Origin: Nocardia mexicana NBRC 108244 | GTDB taxonomy: Bacteria; Actinomycetota; Actinomycetes; Mycobacteriales; Mycobacteriaceae | Direction: 5' to 3' | Assembly: GCF_001613165.1 (NCBI RefSeq) | Contig: NZ_BDBV01000027.1 | Location: forward strand, 1 to 64,000 | Length of the DNA: 64,000 nt | In this document: positions 46,547 to 56,333 of the stretch, in pieces | Layout: each line of letters starts with the position of its first letter | How positions within the stretch are numbered: position 1 is the first letter of the stretch | The notes under the pieces: model-generated | Database searches by the model: none | Seen by the model: only the letters and a program-made list of their open reading frames with translations | What the model was told of the DNA's origin: nothing | Translations under genes and position numbers: made by a program

Positions 46547-47458
46547 TCAGCCGCGGGGCGGGAAGTGGCGGATGACGCCCTCTTGGACCACGGTGGCCAG
46601 CAATTCTCCGGCACGCGAATAGAAGTGGCCCGTGGCGAGGCCGCGGGAACCCGCCGCCACGGGCGACTGGGTCGCGTACAGCGCCCAGTCGTCGAACCTG
46701 AAGGGGCGGTGGAACCACATCGAGTGGTTCACCGTGGCCGCGACGATGCGGTCGAAGCCCCACGACAGGCCGTGCGTGGTGATGATCGAATCGAGCACCG
46801 TGGTGTCCGACGAATATCCCAGCGTCGCAACGTGAATCAGCGGATCGTCGGGCAGCTCGCCGTCGGCGCGCATCCAGACCCGGTTGTATTCCAGCGTCCC
46901 GCCGGTGCCCTTCAGGGTCCACGCCGTGTCGTTGGTGTAGCGCATATCGATCGGGTGCGGGGCATTGACGAACATCTGCAGCCGGTCCTCGAGACCGGCA
47001 AAAGACTCCTCCACCCGGGGCAGGCCGTCGGGATCGGGCACCTGCGGCTGCGGGACGGCGTGCTCCAGGCCCTTGGCGGAGTCCTGGAAGGCCGCCAGCA
47101 TGACGAACAGCTCCTGGTCGCCCTGGTAGGCGGTGACGGTCCGGTTCGCGAACGAGCGGCCGTCGCGGTGGCGTTCCACCCGGTACTCGATCGGTTTCTT
47201 CACGTCACCGCCGCGCACGAAATGGGCGTTGATCGCGTGCACCGGGCGTTGCGGCCGGGCCGGGTCGGTGGCCACCGTGCGACCGGCCGCGATGATGGCC
47301 TGCGCCACCAGCTGCCCGCCGAAGGTCCGGCTCCACACCTTCTCCGGATGCTGTCCGAGGAAGGTGTCCTCGCCGGTCTGCTCCAGATCGAGCAGCCCGA
47401 GCAGAACCTGTAGGTCGCTCGTACCCGTGTCGGTGGATTCGCCCAGTGACGCATTCAC
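46547..47458 (-). CDS. tesB: Acyl-CoA thioesterase II
   Basis: The 303-residue protein has two hot-dog domains, with FGGQLVAQAIIAAGRTV and HAINAHFVRGGD in the first and TLGYSSDTTVLDSIIT and NHSMWFHRPFRFDDWAL in the second, the TesB pattern with the Asp/Thr/Gln catalytic set. It hydrolyses acyl-CoA thioesters. GAGGACCACTG, within the pyk 3' end, serves as its ribosome site. The pyk-tesB neighbourhood is conserved in mycobacteria. Confidence 0.95.
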   Translation of the reverse strand: MNASLGESTDTGTSDLQVLLGLLDLEQTGEDTFLGQHPEKVWSRTFGGQLVAQAIIAAGRTVATDPARPQRPVHAINAHFVRGGDVKKPIEYRVERHRDGRSFANRTVTAYQGDQELFVMLAAFQDSAKGLEHAVPQPQVPDPDGLPRVEESFAGLEDRLQMFVNAPHPIDMRYTNDTAWTLKGTGGTLEYNRVWMRADGELPDDPLIHVATLGYSSDTTVLDSIITTHGLSWGFDRIVAATVNHSMWFHRPFRFDDWALYATQSPVAAGSRGLATGHFYSRAGELLATVVQEGVIRHFPPRG

Positions 47459-47460
47459 TT

Positions 47461-48882
47461 TCAGTGGTCCTCTTCGCCGATCCTGTGCACGTGGATGAGG
47501 TTGGTGGAACCGACGGTACCCGGTGGCGAACCGGCCACGATCACCACCAGGTCGCCCTTGGTGTACCGGTTCAGCGACAGCAGCTCCTTGTCGACCTGGC
47601 CGATCATCTCGTCGGTGGTGCCGACCGGCGGCACGATGAACGTTTCCACGCCCCAGGTCAGCGCCAGCTGGCTGCGCACCTCCGGCAGCGGGGTGAAGGC
47701 CAGCAGCGGCAGCGTGGTGTGCAGGCGGGCCAGGCGGCGCACCGTGTCCCCGGACTGGGTGAAGGCCACCAGCGCCTTGGCGTTGAGCCGCTCGCCGATA
47801 TCGCGTGCGGCGTAGGAGATCACGCCGCGCTTGGTCCGCGGCACGTGGGTCAGCGGCGGCACCTGGGCCGAGGATTCGGACTCCACGGCGTGCACGATGC
47901 GGGCCATGGTGCGCACCGTCTCGATCGGGTACTGGCCGACCGAGGTCTCGCCCGACAGCATCACCGCGTCGGCGCCGTCGAGCACCGCGTTGGCCACGTC
48001 GGAGGCCTCGGCGCGGGTGGGGCGCGAATTGCCGATCATCGACTCCAGCATCTGGGTCGCCACGATGACGGGTTTGGCGTTCTCCCTGGCCATTTGGATG
48101 GCACGCTTCTGCACCAGCGGCACCTGCTCGAGCGGCAGCTCCACGCCCAGGTCGCCGCGCGCGACCATGATCGCGTCGAAGGCCAGCACGATCGCCTCGA
48201 GGTTGTCGATGGCCTCGGGCTTCTCCAGCTTGCCGATGACCGGCACGCGGCGGCCGACGCGGTCCATGATGTCGTGCACCAGCTCCACGTCCGAGGGCGA
48301 ACGCACGAACGACAGCGCGATGAAGTCGACGCCGAGCTTCAGCGCGAATTCCAGGTCTGCGATGTCCTTCTCGGACAGGGCCGGGACCGACACGTCCATG
48401 CCGGGCAGCGAGACGCCCTTGTTGTTGGAGACCGGGCCGCCCTCGGTGACGCGGCAGACCACGTCGTTGCCGTCCACCCGGATCACGGTCAGGCCGACCT
48501 TGCCGTCGTCGACGAGCAGGCGGTCGCCGGCCTTGGCATCCTCGGCCAGCTGCCCGTAGGTGGTGGAGACGCGGTCGTGGGTGCCCTCCACGTCGTCGAC
48601 GGTGATGCGCACCTCCTCCCCCGTCGCCCAGGTGGTCTTGCCTTCGATGAACCTGCCCAACCGGATCTTCGGTCCCTGCAGATCCGCGAGAATGCCTACG
48701 GCACGGCCCAATTGGTCGGCGGCCTTGCGGACCTTCTGGTAGTTCTCAGCGTGATCGGAGTGCTCGCCATGGCTGAAGTTCAACCGGGCCACGTCCATGC
48801 CGCTTTCGACAAGTTCGCGAATCCGGTCCTCGGAGGCGGTAGCCGGTCCGAGGGTGCAAACAATTTTTGTTCGTCGCATCAC
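47461..48882 (-). CDS. pyk: Pyruvate kinase
   Basis: The 473-residue protein starts MMRRTKIVCTLGPAT and carries ILADLQGPKIRLGRF, the active-site MVARGDLGVELPLEQVP and NFSHGEHSDH. It converts phosphoenolpyruvate and ADP to pyruvate and ATP in glycolysis. The start may be GTG 48882 or ATG 48879; the difference is one residue. It precedes tesB by 2 bp, so both are probably in one message. Confidence 0.97.
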   Translation of the reverse strand: MMRRTKIVCTLGPATASEDRIRELVESGMDVARLNFSHGEHSDHAENYQKVRKAADQLGRAVGILADLQGPKIRLGRFIEGKTTWATGEEVRITVDDVEGTHDRVSTTYGQLAEDAKAGDRLLVDDGKVGLTVIRVDGNDVVCRVTEGGPVSNNKGVSLPGMDVSVPALSEKDIADLEFALKLGVDFIALSFVRSPSDVELVHDIMDRVGRRVPVIGKLEKPEAIDNLEAIVLAFDAIMVARGDLGVELPLEQVPLVQKRAIQMARENAKPVIVATQMLESMIGNSRPTRAEASDVANAVLDGADAVMLSGETSVGQYPIETVRTMARIVHAVESESSAQVPPLTHVPRTKRGVISYAARDIGERLNAKALVAFTQSGDTVRRLARLHTTLPLLAFTPLPEVRSQLALTWGVETFIVPPVGTTDEMIGQVDKELLSLNRYTKGDLVVIVAGSPPGTVGSTNLIHVHRIGEEDH

Positions 48883-48986
48883 GAGTCGAGCGTAGTCCTG
48901 CCGAACGAGCCTCGCTGACTGGGCATACCCTTCGCTATCAATAGTGCGAACCTATGATCCCGGTCACTGAACCTATATGACCGGCG

Positions 48987-49655
48987 TCACCTGGCGACAT
49001 GTCGTGCAAGCCGGGTTTCCAGGCGAGTTTGCGCGAATCCGAGGATCAGGCAGATTACCCAGTAGTAGATCGCCGCGACCCCGTAGAGGGCGAAGAAATC
49101 GAAGGTCGGCGCGGCCGCCAATTGCGCCGTCCGCAACAATTCGGTTACCAGGATGGTCGAGGCCAGCGAGGTGTCCTTCACCAGCGAGATGAGCGTATTC
49201 GACAGCGGCGGCACCGCGATGCGCGAGGCCTGCGGCAGGATGATCGAGCCCAGGGTCTGCACGTGCGACAGGCCCAGCGCCTGCGCCGCCTCCCACTGGC
49301 CGTGCGCGACCGACAGAATCGCGGCGCGAATCACCTCCGCGGCATAGCCGCCGACGTTGAGACTGAACGCGATCACCGCTGCGGGGAACGGGTCGATCAC
49401 GATGTTCAGCTGCGGCAGCGCATAGAACACGATGAACAACTGCACCAGCAGCGGGGTGCCGCGAATGATCGAGATATAGAAGCGTGCGGCCGCCGCGACC
49501 GGCCACAGCTTCGACATCCGCGCCAGTGCCACGAACAGCGCGAGCACCAGGCCGATCGAGAAGCTGATCGCGGTCAGCGGCAGCGTTTTGGTGATCGTCG
49601 CCTGCAGCATCGGCTGCAGGTTGTGACGGATGAGTTCCCAGGTGGCGGGGTCCAT
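48987..49655 (-). CDS. Amino-acid (cystine-type) ABC transporter permease
   Basis: The 222-residue protein has five hydrophobic helices and the EAA loop AAEVIRAAILSVAHGQWEA with AQALGLSHVQTLGSIILPQA. It belongs to the HisM/GlnP permease family and its sequence is nearest the cystine-type group. It lies 3 bp from the binding-protein stop. No ATPase gene is adjacent, so it must borrow one encoded elsewhere. Confidence 0.93.
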   Translation of the reverse strand: MDPATWELIRHNLQPMLQATITKTLPLTAISFSIGLVLALFVALARMSKLWPVAAAARFYISIIRGTPLLVQLFIVFYALPQLNIVIDPFPAAVIAFSLNVGGYAAEVIRAAILSVAHGQWEAAQALGLSHVQTLGSIILPQASRIAVPPLSNTLISLVKDTSLASTILVTELLRTAQLAAAPTFDFFALYGVAAIYYWVICLILGFAQTRLETRLARHVAR

Positions 49656-49658
49656 GCG

Positions 49659-50414
49659 CTACTTGCTGACGTCGGTTCCGAAGTACTTGTCGGAGATCCG
49701 CGCCAGGGTGCCGTCGGCGCGCAGCGCGTCCAGGGCGCCGTTGACGTCGGTGGTCAGGCTGCCGGAATCCTTGCGGGCGGCGAAGGCCTGGCGGCTGGTC
49801 TCACCGGTCTTACCGGCCACCTTCACGCTGCCCTGCCCGTTCTGCTTGGTGTACGCGCCGACCGCCAGCGTGTCGTTGACCGTCGCGTCGACTCGGCCGT
49901 CCTTCAGCAGCTGGACGGCCTGCACGAAGCCCTCCACGGCCTCCACCTTGCAGCCGACGCCCGAGGCGACCTTGCTCCAGTTGCTGGTCGAGGACTGCGC
50001 GCAGGTCTTGCCGTTGAGGTCGCCGAGGGCCGCGATGCCGGAGTTGTCGGCACGGGTCACGATGACGCCGTCGGAGGTGGTGTACGGCTGCGACAGCGAG
50101 TACTTCTGCTCGCGCTCCGGGCTGACCGTCACCTGGTTGGCGACCAGGTCGAAACGCTTGGACTCCAAGCCCGCGAAGATGGCGTCCCACGGGGTCTGCA
50201 CGAATTCGACGCGCTTGCCGAGCTTCCCGGCGACCGCCTGCACCACCTCGACGTCGTAGCCGGTGAGATTGCCGTCGGGCCCCTGGAAGCTGAACGGCGC
50301 ATAGGTGCCCTCGGTGCCGACCTTCAGCACGTTCGGGTCGCTGCTGCTACAGGCGGCGGTCAGCCCCGTGGCGGCGGCGATGGCGAGCACGGCGGCGAAC
50401 AGCTTGCGGCGCAA
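49659..50414 (-). CDS. Amino-acid ABC transporter substrate-binding lipoprotein
   Basis: The 251-residue product begins MRRKLFAAVLAIAAATGLTA with lipobox ending at AAC, then a SBP_bac_3 domain (VLKVGTEGTYAPFSFQGPDG, LTGYDVEVVQAVAGKL, FDLVANQVTVSPEREQ). This is the cystine/polar amino-acid group. TTG 50414 is chosen because GAGAGG lies before it; the frame stays open upstream. It is paired with the permease that follows. Confidence 0.9.
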   Translation of the reverse strand: MRRKLFAAVLAIAAATGLTAACSSSDPNVLKVGTEGTYAPFSFQGPDGNLTGYDVEVVQAVAGKLGKRVEFVQTPWDAIFAGLESKRFDLVANQVTVSPEREQKYSLSQPYTTSDGVIVTRADNSGIAALGDLNGKTCAQSSTSNWSKVASGVGCKVEAVEGFVQAVQLLKDGRVDATVNDTLAVGAYTKQNGQGSVKVAGKTGETSRQAFAARKDSGSLTTDVNGALDALRADGTLARISDKYFGTDVSK

Positions 50415-50533
50415 TGGGGTACCTCTCCAGCGGGCGCGGGCGGTTCCCACGCGCACGACACACAGAACCGCCACAGCCTACGACATGCGACAACGCTGAT
50501 ACATAATTACACGCACGGTGAGCTGAACCTGAT

Positions 50534-50569
50534 CCCCGCCTCACGGCCCCAGGGGGCCGTGAGGCGGGG
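50534..50569. terminator. Perfect 17-bp hairpin after the TM2 gene
   Basis: CCCCGCCTCACGGCCCC and its exact complement flank a 2-nt loop (AG). It lies 76 bp past the TM2 stop (on the minus strand) and 120 bp before the binding-protein start. In the gap to TM2, GCGGGGAATGC-type segments recur at 50563 and 50627. It is probably a terminator. Confidence 0.7.
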
Positions 50570-50644
50570 AATGCAGGGCGCCTGCGAGTAAAGTTAGAAA
50601 CCCCGAGCGCCTGCAGTAAAGCGGGGAATGCTGGACGCCCCCGC

Positions 50645-51157
50645 TCAGCTTTCCTGCAGAGGCCGGCCGTACTGGTCGCGGACCTTGCCGGTGAGGATCA
50701 TGATGCCGTCGATGAGGGGCCAGATGCCGCCTATGCCGCAGGTCAGCCAGGTTACGGCGATCTGGGCGACGGCCAGGCCGGGGTAGCCGAGGTAGAAGCG
50801 GCCGACGCCGAAGCTGCCGAGGAAGATCTGCAGCAGGCCCGCCACCATCTTCGACTTGTCGGAGTACGGCTCGCCGTACATATTGCGGCCGAACGGCGCC
50901 TCCGGGTCCATGCCCGGCATGCCGTACGGCGCGGGCGGATAGCCGCCGGGCGCACCGTAGGGCTGGCCGTACTGCGGCTGTCCGTAGGGATTCGGCTGGC
51001 CGTACGCATCCATCGGCGGCTGCTGCTGGCCGTACGCATCCATGGGCGGCCCGGCGGGTTGCCCCATCGGCTGCCCGGGTTGCCCCATGCCCGGGCCGGT
51101 TCCGGGCGCGCCGTACTGCGGCCCGTATCCCGGCTGCTGCTGGTAGGGGTCGGTCAC
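50645..51157 (-). CDS. TM2-domain membrane protein with Pro/Gln/Gly-rich N-terminus
   Basis: The 170-residue product has a disordered N-terminal half of PGYGPQYGAPG, MGQPG and MDAYGQQ-type repeats, then a TM2 domain from about residue 100: AGLLQIFLGSFGVGRFYLGY, two membrane helices and the WPLIDGIMILTG end. The TM2 family has no settled biochemical role. The GTG start follows AGGAGGACC. It is the gene upstream of the binding-protein/permease pair and is probably expressed separately. Confidence 0.88.
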   Translation of the reverse strand: MTDPYQQQPGYGPQYGAPGTGPGMGQPGQPMGQPAGPPMDAYGQQQPPMDAYGQPNPYGQPQYGQPYGAPGGYPPAPYGMPGMDPEAPFGRNMYGEPYSDKSKMVAGLLQIFLGSFGVGRFYLGYPGLAVAQIAVTWLTCGIGGIWPLIDGIMILTGKVRDQYGRPLQES

Positions 51158-51233
51158 TCAGGTCCTCCTAGTTTGCCCGGGCCCGCCTCGACGGCCCGGT
51201 CTCCCGTCCCGCCGCACGGCCGCGGCGGTCGGG

Positions 51234-52511
51234 TCAAAGCTTGCCCGACTCCGGCGGTTTCGTCGCGCCGGACGCCCCACCGTTGGCGGCATTCGCTGGG
51301 TTATCGCTGACATCGGCGGATTCGTTGCGGTCAGCGACGGCGGATTCGGTGTCGCTCGCATCATTCCCGGACTCGGCCGCAGCATCTCCGGATCCGCCCG
51401 CGGCACCCCGAGACCCGGCTGTTTCGTCCTCGGAATCGCTCAGCCCGTCCGGCTCAGCGGCGTCGTTTTCGGATGTCTCGGGGCCGGGCTCCGCCGACTC
51501 CTCCGAGGTCTTCCCCTCTTTTGTCGAAACAGCCTCGGCGGCAGCGGCTTCCGACTCCGCTCCCGCCCGGCGGAGTGCGCCGAGTTGCCACGGCCACGGC
51601 CGGTTGCCGCCGGGCTCCAGCTGTGCGGCGGTCTCGCGGCCCTTGGTGGCGAGCACGAAATAGGCGATAGCGCAGAGGAATACCACCGCGGAGGTGAAGG
51701 AGTTGATGCGGATGCCCGCGATGTGCGTGGCCTCGTCGTCACGCAGCAGTTCCACCCAGAACCGGCCGAAGCAGTAGATGGCGACGTACAGCGCGAACAG
51801 GCGGCCGTGGCCGATGCGGTAGCGCTTGTCCACCCACACGAGCAGCAGCACGCCGAGCAGATTCCATACCAGCTCGTAGAGGAACGTCGGCTGTACGGTC
51901 TTCTCCACCACGCCGGTGGAGACGCCGTTCATCATGTCCAGCTGACCGTTGTCGTCGAAGCGCAGGAAGATCTGCAGGCCCCACGGCGCATCCGTGGCGC
52001 GGCCGTAGAGCTCCTGGTTGAAGTAGTTGCCGAGGCGGCCGATCGCCTGCGCCAGCAGGATCGCGGGGGCGATCGCATCGCCCAAGGCGGGCAACGGGAT
52101 TCGGTACACCCGGCAGCCGATCCAGGCGCCGACGCCGCCGAGGAACACCGCGCCCCAGATGCCGAGACCGCCCTCCCAGATCTTCAGCGCGTTCATCGGG
52201 TGGCCGTCGTCGCCGAAGTACTTCTGCCAATCGGTGGCGACGTGGTAGAGCCGACCGCCCACCAGCCCGAAGGGCACCGCGAACATGGCGACGTCCAGCA
52301 CCGCGCCCGGCTGCCCGCCGCGCTCGCGCCACCGCCGCTCGCCCCACCAGATCGCAGCGATGATGCCGACGATGATGCACAGCGCGTAGGCCCGCAGCGG
52401 GAACCCGCCGACGTACCACACCCCGCGCGGCGGGCTGGGTATATAGGCCAGCACCGCGGCCTGCGCCCCACCGTGCGCAACAACACTGTCTGCCAGGACT
52501 GGAAAAGTCAC
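51234..52511 (-). CDS. lgt: Prolipoprotein diacylglyceryl transferase with long acidic tail
   Basis: The 425-residue protein attaches diacylglycerol to the lipobox Cys of exported lipoproteins. Lgt signatures are GGLGIWGAVFLGG, AQAIGRLGNYFNQELYG and a series of seven membrane helices (residues about 15-280). The last 130 residues are an acidic, Ser/Ala/Glu-rich disordered tail (ESEAAAAEAVSTKEGKTSEE and onward) absent from the core family. It is last in the trp operon order and ends at 51234. Several lipoproteins in this window would be its substrates. Confidence 0.95.
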   Translation of the reverse strand: MTFPVLADSVVAHGGAQAAVLAYIPSPPRGVWYVGGFPLRAYALCIIVGIIAAIWWGERRWRERGGQPGAVLDVAMFAVPFGLVGGRLYHVATDWQKYFGDDGHPMNALKIWEGGLGIWGAVFLGGVGAWIGCRVYRIPLPALGDAIAPAILLAQAIGRLGNYFNQELYGRATDAPWGLQIFLRFDDNGQLDMMNGVSTGVVEKTVQPTFLYELVWNLLGVLLLVWVDKRYRIGHGRLFALYVAIYCFGRFWVELLRDDEATHIAGIRINSFTSAVVFLCAIAYFVLATKGRETAAQLEPGGNRPWPWQLGALRRAGAESEAAAAEAVSTKEGKTSEESAEPGPETSENDAAEPDGLSDSEDETAGSRGAAGGSGDAAAESGNDASDTESAVADRNESADVSDNPANAANGGASGATKPPESGKL

Positions 52512-52579
52512 GGCCCCACCGTAACGGAACGGACGCTGAACGCACGTGCTGCCCTGCACTCGGCGTCGAAACGCTTTGC

Positions 52580-53419
52580 TCAGGAGGCGACGGGAGCCGA
52601 GCGCACACCCTCGGCGAGTTCGGCGGTGAGGGCGCGGACCCGGTCCATGCTGTCACCGGCCGCGGAGACCAGGGCCGAGCCGACGATGACTCCGTCTGCG
52701 TACGAGGCGATTTCGGCGGCCTGGGCGCCGTTGCGCACGCCGAGGCCGACGCCGATCGGGATGTCGGAGTGGGCCCGGACGCGCGCGCACAGCGCGGGAG
52801 CCGCCGAGGACACCGCGTCCCGGGCTCCGGTCACGCCCATCGTGGAGGCGGCGTAGACGAAACCGCGGGTGGCGTCGAGGGTCTTGGCGAGCCGCTCCTC
52901 GGTCGAGGAGGGCGCCACCAGGAAGATGCGATCGAGGTCGTGGGCGTCGGAGGCGGCCATCCACTCGTCGGCCTCTTCGGGGATCAGGTTCGGCGTGATC
53001 AGCCCGAGCCCGCCCGCTCCCGCGAGGTCGCGGGAGAACGTGTCGACGCCGTACTTCAGCACCGGATTCCAGTAGGTCATGACCACGGCCTTGCCCCCGG
53101 CGTTGCTGATCGCCTCGACCACGGCGAAGACGTCGCGCACCCGCACGCCGCCGCGCAGCGCCTGTTCCGCGGCGGCCTGGATGGTGGGCCCGTCCATCAC
53201 CGGGTCGGAATAGGCGATGCCGACTTCGATGATGTCGCAACCGGATTCGACCATCGCGGTGCAGGCGGCGATGGAGCCGACCAGATCCGGATACCCCGCG
53301 GGCAGATAGCCGATGAGAGCGGCGCGGCCCTCGGCGCGGCAGGCGGCGAAGGTGCTGCCCGAGCGGCTCACGGCCGTCGGCGACGCCGTGCCGGAGGATT
53401 CGCTCGCACGCTCGCTCAC
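52580..53419 (-). CDS. trpA: Tryptophan synthase alpha chain
   Basis: The 279-residue protein has [21 protein letters not shown], the catalytic Glu in [17 protein letters not shown] and the Asp60-type loop, with [15 protein letters not shown] later. It splits indole-3-glycerol phosphate to give indole to TrpB. The GTG start at 53419 overlaps the trpB stop (GTGA). Confidence 0.97.
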   Translation of the reverse strand: MSERASESSGTASPTAVSRSGSTFAACRAEGRAALIGYLPAGYPDLVGSIAACTAMVESGCDIIEVGIAYSDPVMDGPTIQAAAEQALRGGVRVRDVFAVVEAISNAGGKAVVMTYWNPVLKYGVDTFSRDLAGAGGLGLITPNLIPEEADEWMAASDAHDLDRIFLVAPSSTEERLAKTLDATRGFVYAASTMGVTGARDAVSSAAPALCARVRAHSDIPIGVGLGVRNGAQAAEIASYADGVIVGSALVSAAGDSMDRVRALTAELAEGVRSAPVAS

Positions 53420-54657
53420 TTCGCGTCCTCTCCGTACAGCCCGAACCATTTGGCCGCGGTATCCATGTCTTTGTCACCACGCCCGGACAAGTTCACGAGA
53501 ATGGTTGCGCCCTCGCCCAATTCGCGGCCCAGCTGCAGCGCGCCCGCCACCGCGTGCGCGGACTCGATGGCCGGGATGATGCCCTCGGTGCGCGACAGCA
53601 GCAGCAGCGCGTCCATCGCCTCGGTGTCGGTGATCGGCCGGTACTCGGCGCGGCCGGTGTCTTTGAGGTACGCGTGCTCGGGGCCCACCCCCGGGTAGTC
53701 CAGACCCGCGGAGATGGAATGCGATTCGATGGTCTGGCCGTCGGAGTCCTGCAGCAGGTACGAGTACGCGCCCTGGAACGCGCCCGGCGTACCGCCGGTG
53801 AAAGTGGCTGCGTGCCTACCGGTTTCGACGCCGTCGCCCGCCGCCTCGTAGCCGATCAGCCGGACGCCCGGATCGTCGATGAAGGCGTGGAAGATGCCGA
53901 TCGCGTTGGATCCGCCACCGACACAAGCGGTCACGGCGTCGGGCAGCCGCCCCGTCCGGTCCAGCACCTGCGCCCGCGCCTCCAGGCCGATGACACGCTG
54001 AAAGTCGCGCACCAGCAACGGGAACGGATGCGGGCCCGCGGCGGTGCCGAAGCAGTAGTACGTGTCGTCGGCGTTGGTGACCCAGTCGCGCAGCGCCTCG
54101 TTGATGGCGTCCTTGAGCGTCTGCGAGCCCGTGGTCACGCTGACCACCTCGGCGCCCAGCAGCCGCATCCGGGCCACGTTCAGCGCCTGCCGTGCGGTGT
54201 CGACGGCGCCCATGTAGACGATGCAGTGCAGCCCGAGCAGCGCGCACGCGGTGGCGGTGGCGACGCCGTGCTGACCGGCGCCGGTCTCGGCGATGACGCG
54301 GGTCTTGCCCATCCGCTTGGCGAGCAGCGCCTGCCCGAGCACATTGTTGATCTTGTGCGAGCCGGTGTGGTTCAGGTCCTCCCGCTTGAGCAGGATCCGG
54401 GCGCCACCGGCATGCTCGGCCAGCCGCGTGCACTCGAACACCGGCGACGGGCGCCCGGCGTAGTCGCGCTGCAGGCGATCCAGCTCGGCCAGGAACCCCG
54501 GATCGACCCGGCACTTGTCGTACTCCGCGGTGACCTCCTCGATCACCGCCATCAACGCCTCGGGCACGTGCCGCCCGCCGTAGACGCCGAAGTGGCCGCC
54601 CGGGTCGGGCTCGTGGCTGCGCTGGGTGACGCCCGCGCTGGCCGGGGGCAGAGTCAT
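53416..54657 (-). CDS. trpB: Tryptophan synthase beta chain
   Basis: The 413-residue protein has the PLP lysine in [34 protein letters not shown] and the glycine-rich [13 protein letters not shown] phosphate loop. It joins indole and serine to tryptophan. Its ATG overlaps the trpC stop by four bases (ATGA). Confidence 0.98.
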   Translation of the reverse strand: MTLPPASAGVTQRSHEPDPGGHFGVYGGRHVPEALMAVIEEVTAEYDKCRVDPGFLAELDRLQRDYAGRPSPVFECTRLAEHAGGARILLKREDLNHTGSHKINNVLGQALLAKRMGKTRVIAETGAGQHGVATATACALLGLHCIVYMGAVDTARQALNVARMRLLGAEVVSVTTGSQTLKDAINEALRDWVTNADDTYYCFGTAAGPHPFPLLVRDFQRVIGLEARAQVLDRTGRLPDAVTACVGGGSNAIGIFHAFIDDPGVRLIGYEAAGDGVETGRHAATFTGGTPGAFQGAYSYLLQDSDGQTIESHSISAGLDYPGVGPEHAYLKDTGRAEYRPITDTEAMDALLLLSRTEGIIPAIESAHAVAGALQLGRELGEGATILVNLSGRGDKDMDTAAKWFGLYGEDAK

Positions 54658-55478
54658 CGCGCCGCTCCCCGGCGCAGCGGCCGCGGGCAGGACGGATGGG
54701 TTCCGGCGGTCACCAGCTCCGAGACCGCGGCCCGCGGGTCGCCGCTGGTCACCAGGCTCTCGCCGACCAGCACCGCGTCCGCGCCGGCGCCGGCGTAGGC
54801 GAGCAGGTCGGCGGTGCCGCTGATGCCGGATTCGGCGATGCGGATGACCTCGGTCGGCAGGCCGGGCGCGATGCGGGCGAACACGTCGGTGTCCACCTCG
54901 AGGGTCTTCAGGTTGCGGGCGTTGACGCCGATGACCGAGGCACCGGCCTCCAGCGCGCGGTCGGCCTCCTCCTCGGTGTGCACCTCGACCAGCGCGGTCA
55001 TGCCCAGCGATTCGGTGCGATCGATCAGCGAGGACAGCACGTCCTGCTCCAGCGCGGCCACGATCAGCAGGATCACGTCGGCGCCGTGCGCGCGGGCCTC
55101 GTGAATCTGGTACGGGCCGACGACGAAGTCCTTGCGCAGGATCGGCACGTCGACCACCGCGCGCACCGCGTCCAGGTCGTCGAGCGAGCCGTTGAAGCGA
55201 CGGCCCTCGGTGAGCACGCTGATGATGCGGGCGCCGCCGTCCTCGTAGGCCTTCGCGAGGCTGGCCGGGTCCGGGATGTCGGCCAGCTCGCCCTTGGAGG
55301 GGCTGGCGCGCTTGACCTCGGCGATGACGCCGACGCCGTCCTGGTGCAGGGCGGCGTACCCGGGACGGGGCGAGGGTGCCGCGGCGGCGGCCTGCTTGAC
55401 TGCCTGGAAATCCAGGACGGCTTCCCGAGCGGCCACATCCGCGCGGACCCCGTCGAGAATCGAGTCGAGTACCGTCAT
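54654..55478 (-). CDS. trpC: Indole-3-glycerol phosphate synthase
   Basis: The 274-residue protein is a TIM barrel with [52 protein letters not shown] and [20 protein letters not shown]. It closes the indole ring in tryptophan synthesis. The first residues fit the family start at 55478; AAAGGATTCGAGCCAG precedes it. A structured leader lies just upstream (55500-55541). Confidence 0.97.
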   Translation of the reverse strand: MTVLDSILDGVRADVAAREAVLDFQAVKQAAAAAPSPRPGYAALHQDGVGVIAEVKRASPSKGELADIPDPASLAKAYEDGGARIISVLTEGRRFNGSLDDLDAVRAVVDVPILRKDFVVGPYQIHEARAHGADVILLIVAALEQDVLSSLIDRTESLGMTALVEVHTEEEADRALEAGASVIGVNARNLKTLEVDTDVFARIAPGLPTEVIRIAESGISGTADLLAYAGAGADAVLVGESLVTSGDPRAAVSELVTAGTHPSCPRPLRRGAAR

Positions 55479-55499
55479 CTGGCTCGAATCCTTTCTGGG

Positions 55500-55541
55500 G
55501 AGACCGACTTGCTGCCTGAGAATCCCCCAAGGCGCTGTCTC
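55500..55541 (-). promoter_or_regulatory. Structured leader RNA upstream of trpC
   Basis: On the minus strand GAGAC (55541-55537) pairs with GTCTC (55504-55500), enclosing GCCT/AGGC (55533-55530 and 55516-55513). It sits between the TIGR02234 gene and trpC, with 150 bp between the two coding regions. No Trp-rich leader peptide or known riboswitch class was recognised. Confidence 0.4.
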
Positions 55542-55628
55542 ACCGATGCAGGTAAAGAGTAAATGGCTATGTTCCCGACGCCGACGGCGGGGTGTTCCGC
55601 GTCGCATCTGTCCCGACTGGGATAATGC

Positions 55629-56333
55629 TCACCTTCCGGGCTGGTCGTCGGTGGGGTCGGTGCCCGCGTCGAGGGCGTCCCACAGCACGCGTTCGGACAG
55701 CTGGTCCGATGCGGCGGAGTCCGGCTGGGACGCCGCGGGTTTCGCCTGCTGCGCCGCCACCTGGTCGGCGGCCGCGGCGCGGCGGAACACCGGGTTGTCG
55801 TACTTGCCGGACAGCCGCGCCGTCTCCTCGGGCATGCGGGCCAGCAGCACTCCCGCCCCGAACGCCGCCACCGCGCCGACGAGGCTCAGCACCGCCGGGA
55901 ACGCGGCCGAGGTCACCTGGTCCACCTGGGCGCGGGCGGGCAGCTCGGCCAGTGTGGCGGCCCGTTCGCCGAGCTTGCCCCGGCCGGTCACCAGCGCGAA
56001 ACCGGGCACGGCGGCCACCGCGGCCAGCAGCGCGATCACCACGCCGAGCACCCGGCGCAGCCAGCCGCGGGTGGCGAATACCGCGGCGATCGCGGCCACC
56101 AGCACCAGGGCCAGCGGTGTCAGCGCACCGAACCACTCGCCGCCGTTCAGGTTGTTCGTGCGGGGCTCGGTGAGCCCGTCGGAGGACACCAGCGTCACCC
56201 ACGTCATCCGCGACGAGGCCCACAGCGCGATGGCGGCCACGGCGAGCAGGAGTGCGGGGCCGACGGGGTACTTGCGCGGGGGCGAGGCTCCGGGAGAATG
56301 CGCTTGCGCCGGTTCGGGTTCCGAGGAGTTCAT
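55629..56333 (-). CDS. TIGR02234-family membrane protein of the trp operon
   Basis: The 234-residue product has four hydrophobic segments and a [19 protein letters not shown] periplasmic loop. This is the actinobacterial membrane protein that travels with trp genes; its role is unknown. The ATG at 56333 overlaps the trpE stop (ATGA). Charged, Ala-rich tail residues follow the last helix. Confidence 0.9.
   Translation of the reverse strand: MNSSEPEPAQAHSPGASPPRKYPVGPALLLAVAAIALWASSRMTWVTLVSSDGLTEPRTNNLNGGEWFGALTPLALVLVAAIAAVFATRGWLRRVLGVVIALLAAVAAVPGFALVTGRGKLGERAATLAELPARAQVDQVTSAAFPAVLSLVGAVAAFGAGVLLARMPEETARLSGKYDNPVFRRAAAADQVAAQQAKPAASQPDSAASDQLSERVLWDALDAGTDPTDDQPGR

Noticed and set aside
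55495..55560. Glycine riboswitch or T-box before trpC
   Set aside because: A stretch TCTCAGGCA is faintly similar to a glycine aptamer, but the other conserved bases are missing and there is no T-box UGGNACCGCG.
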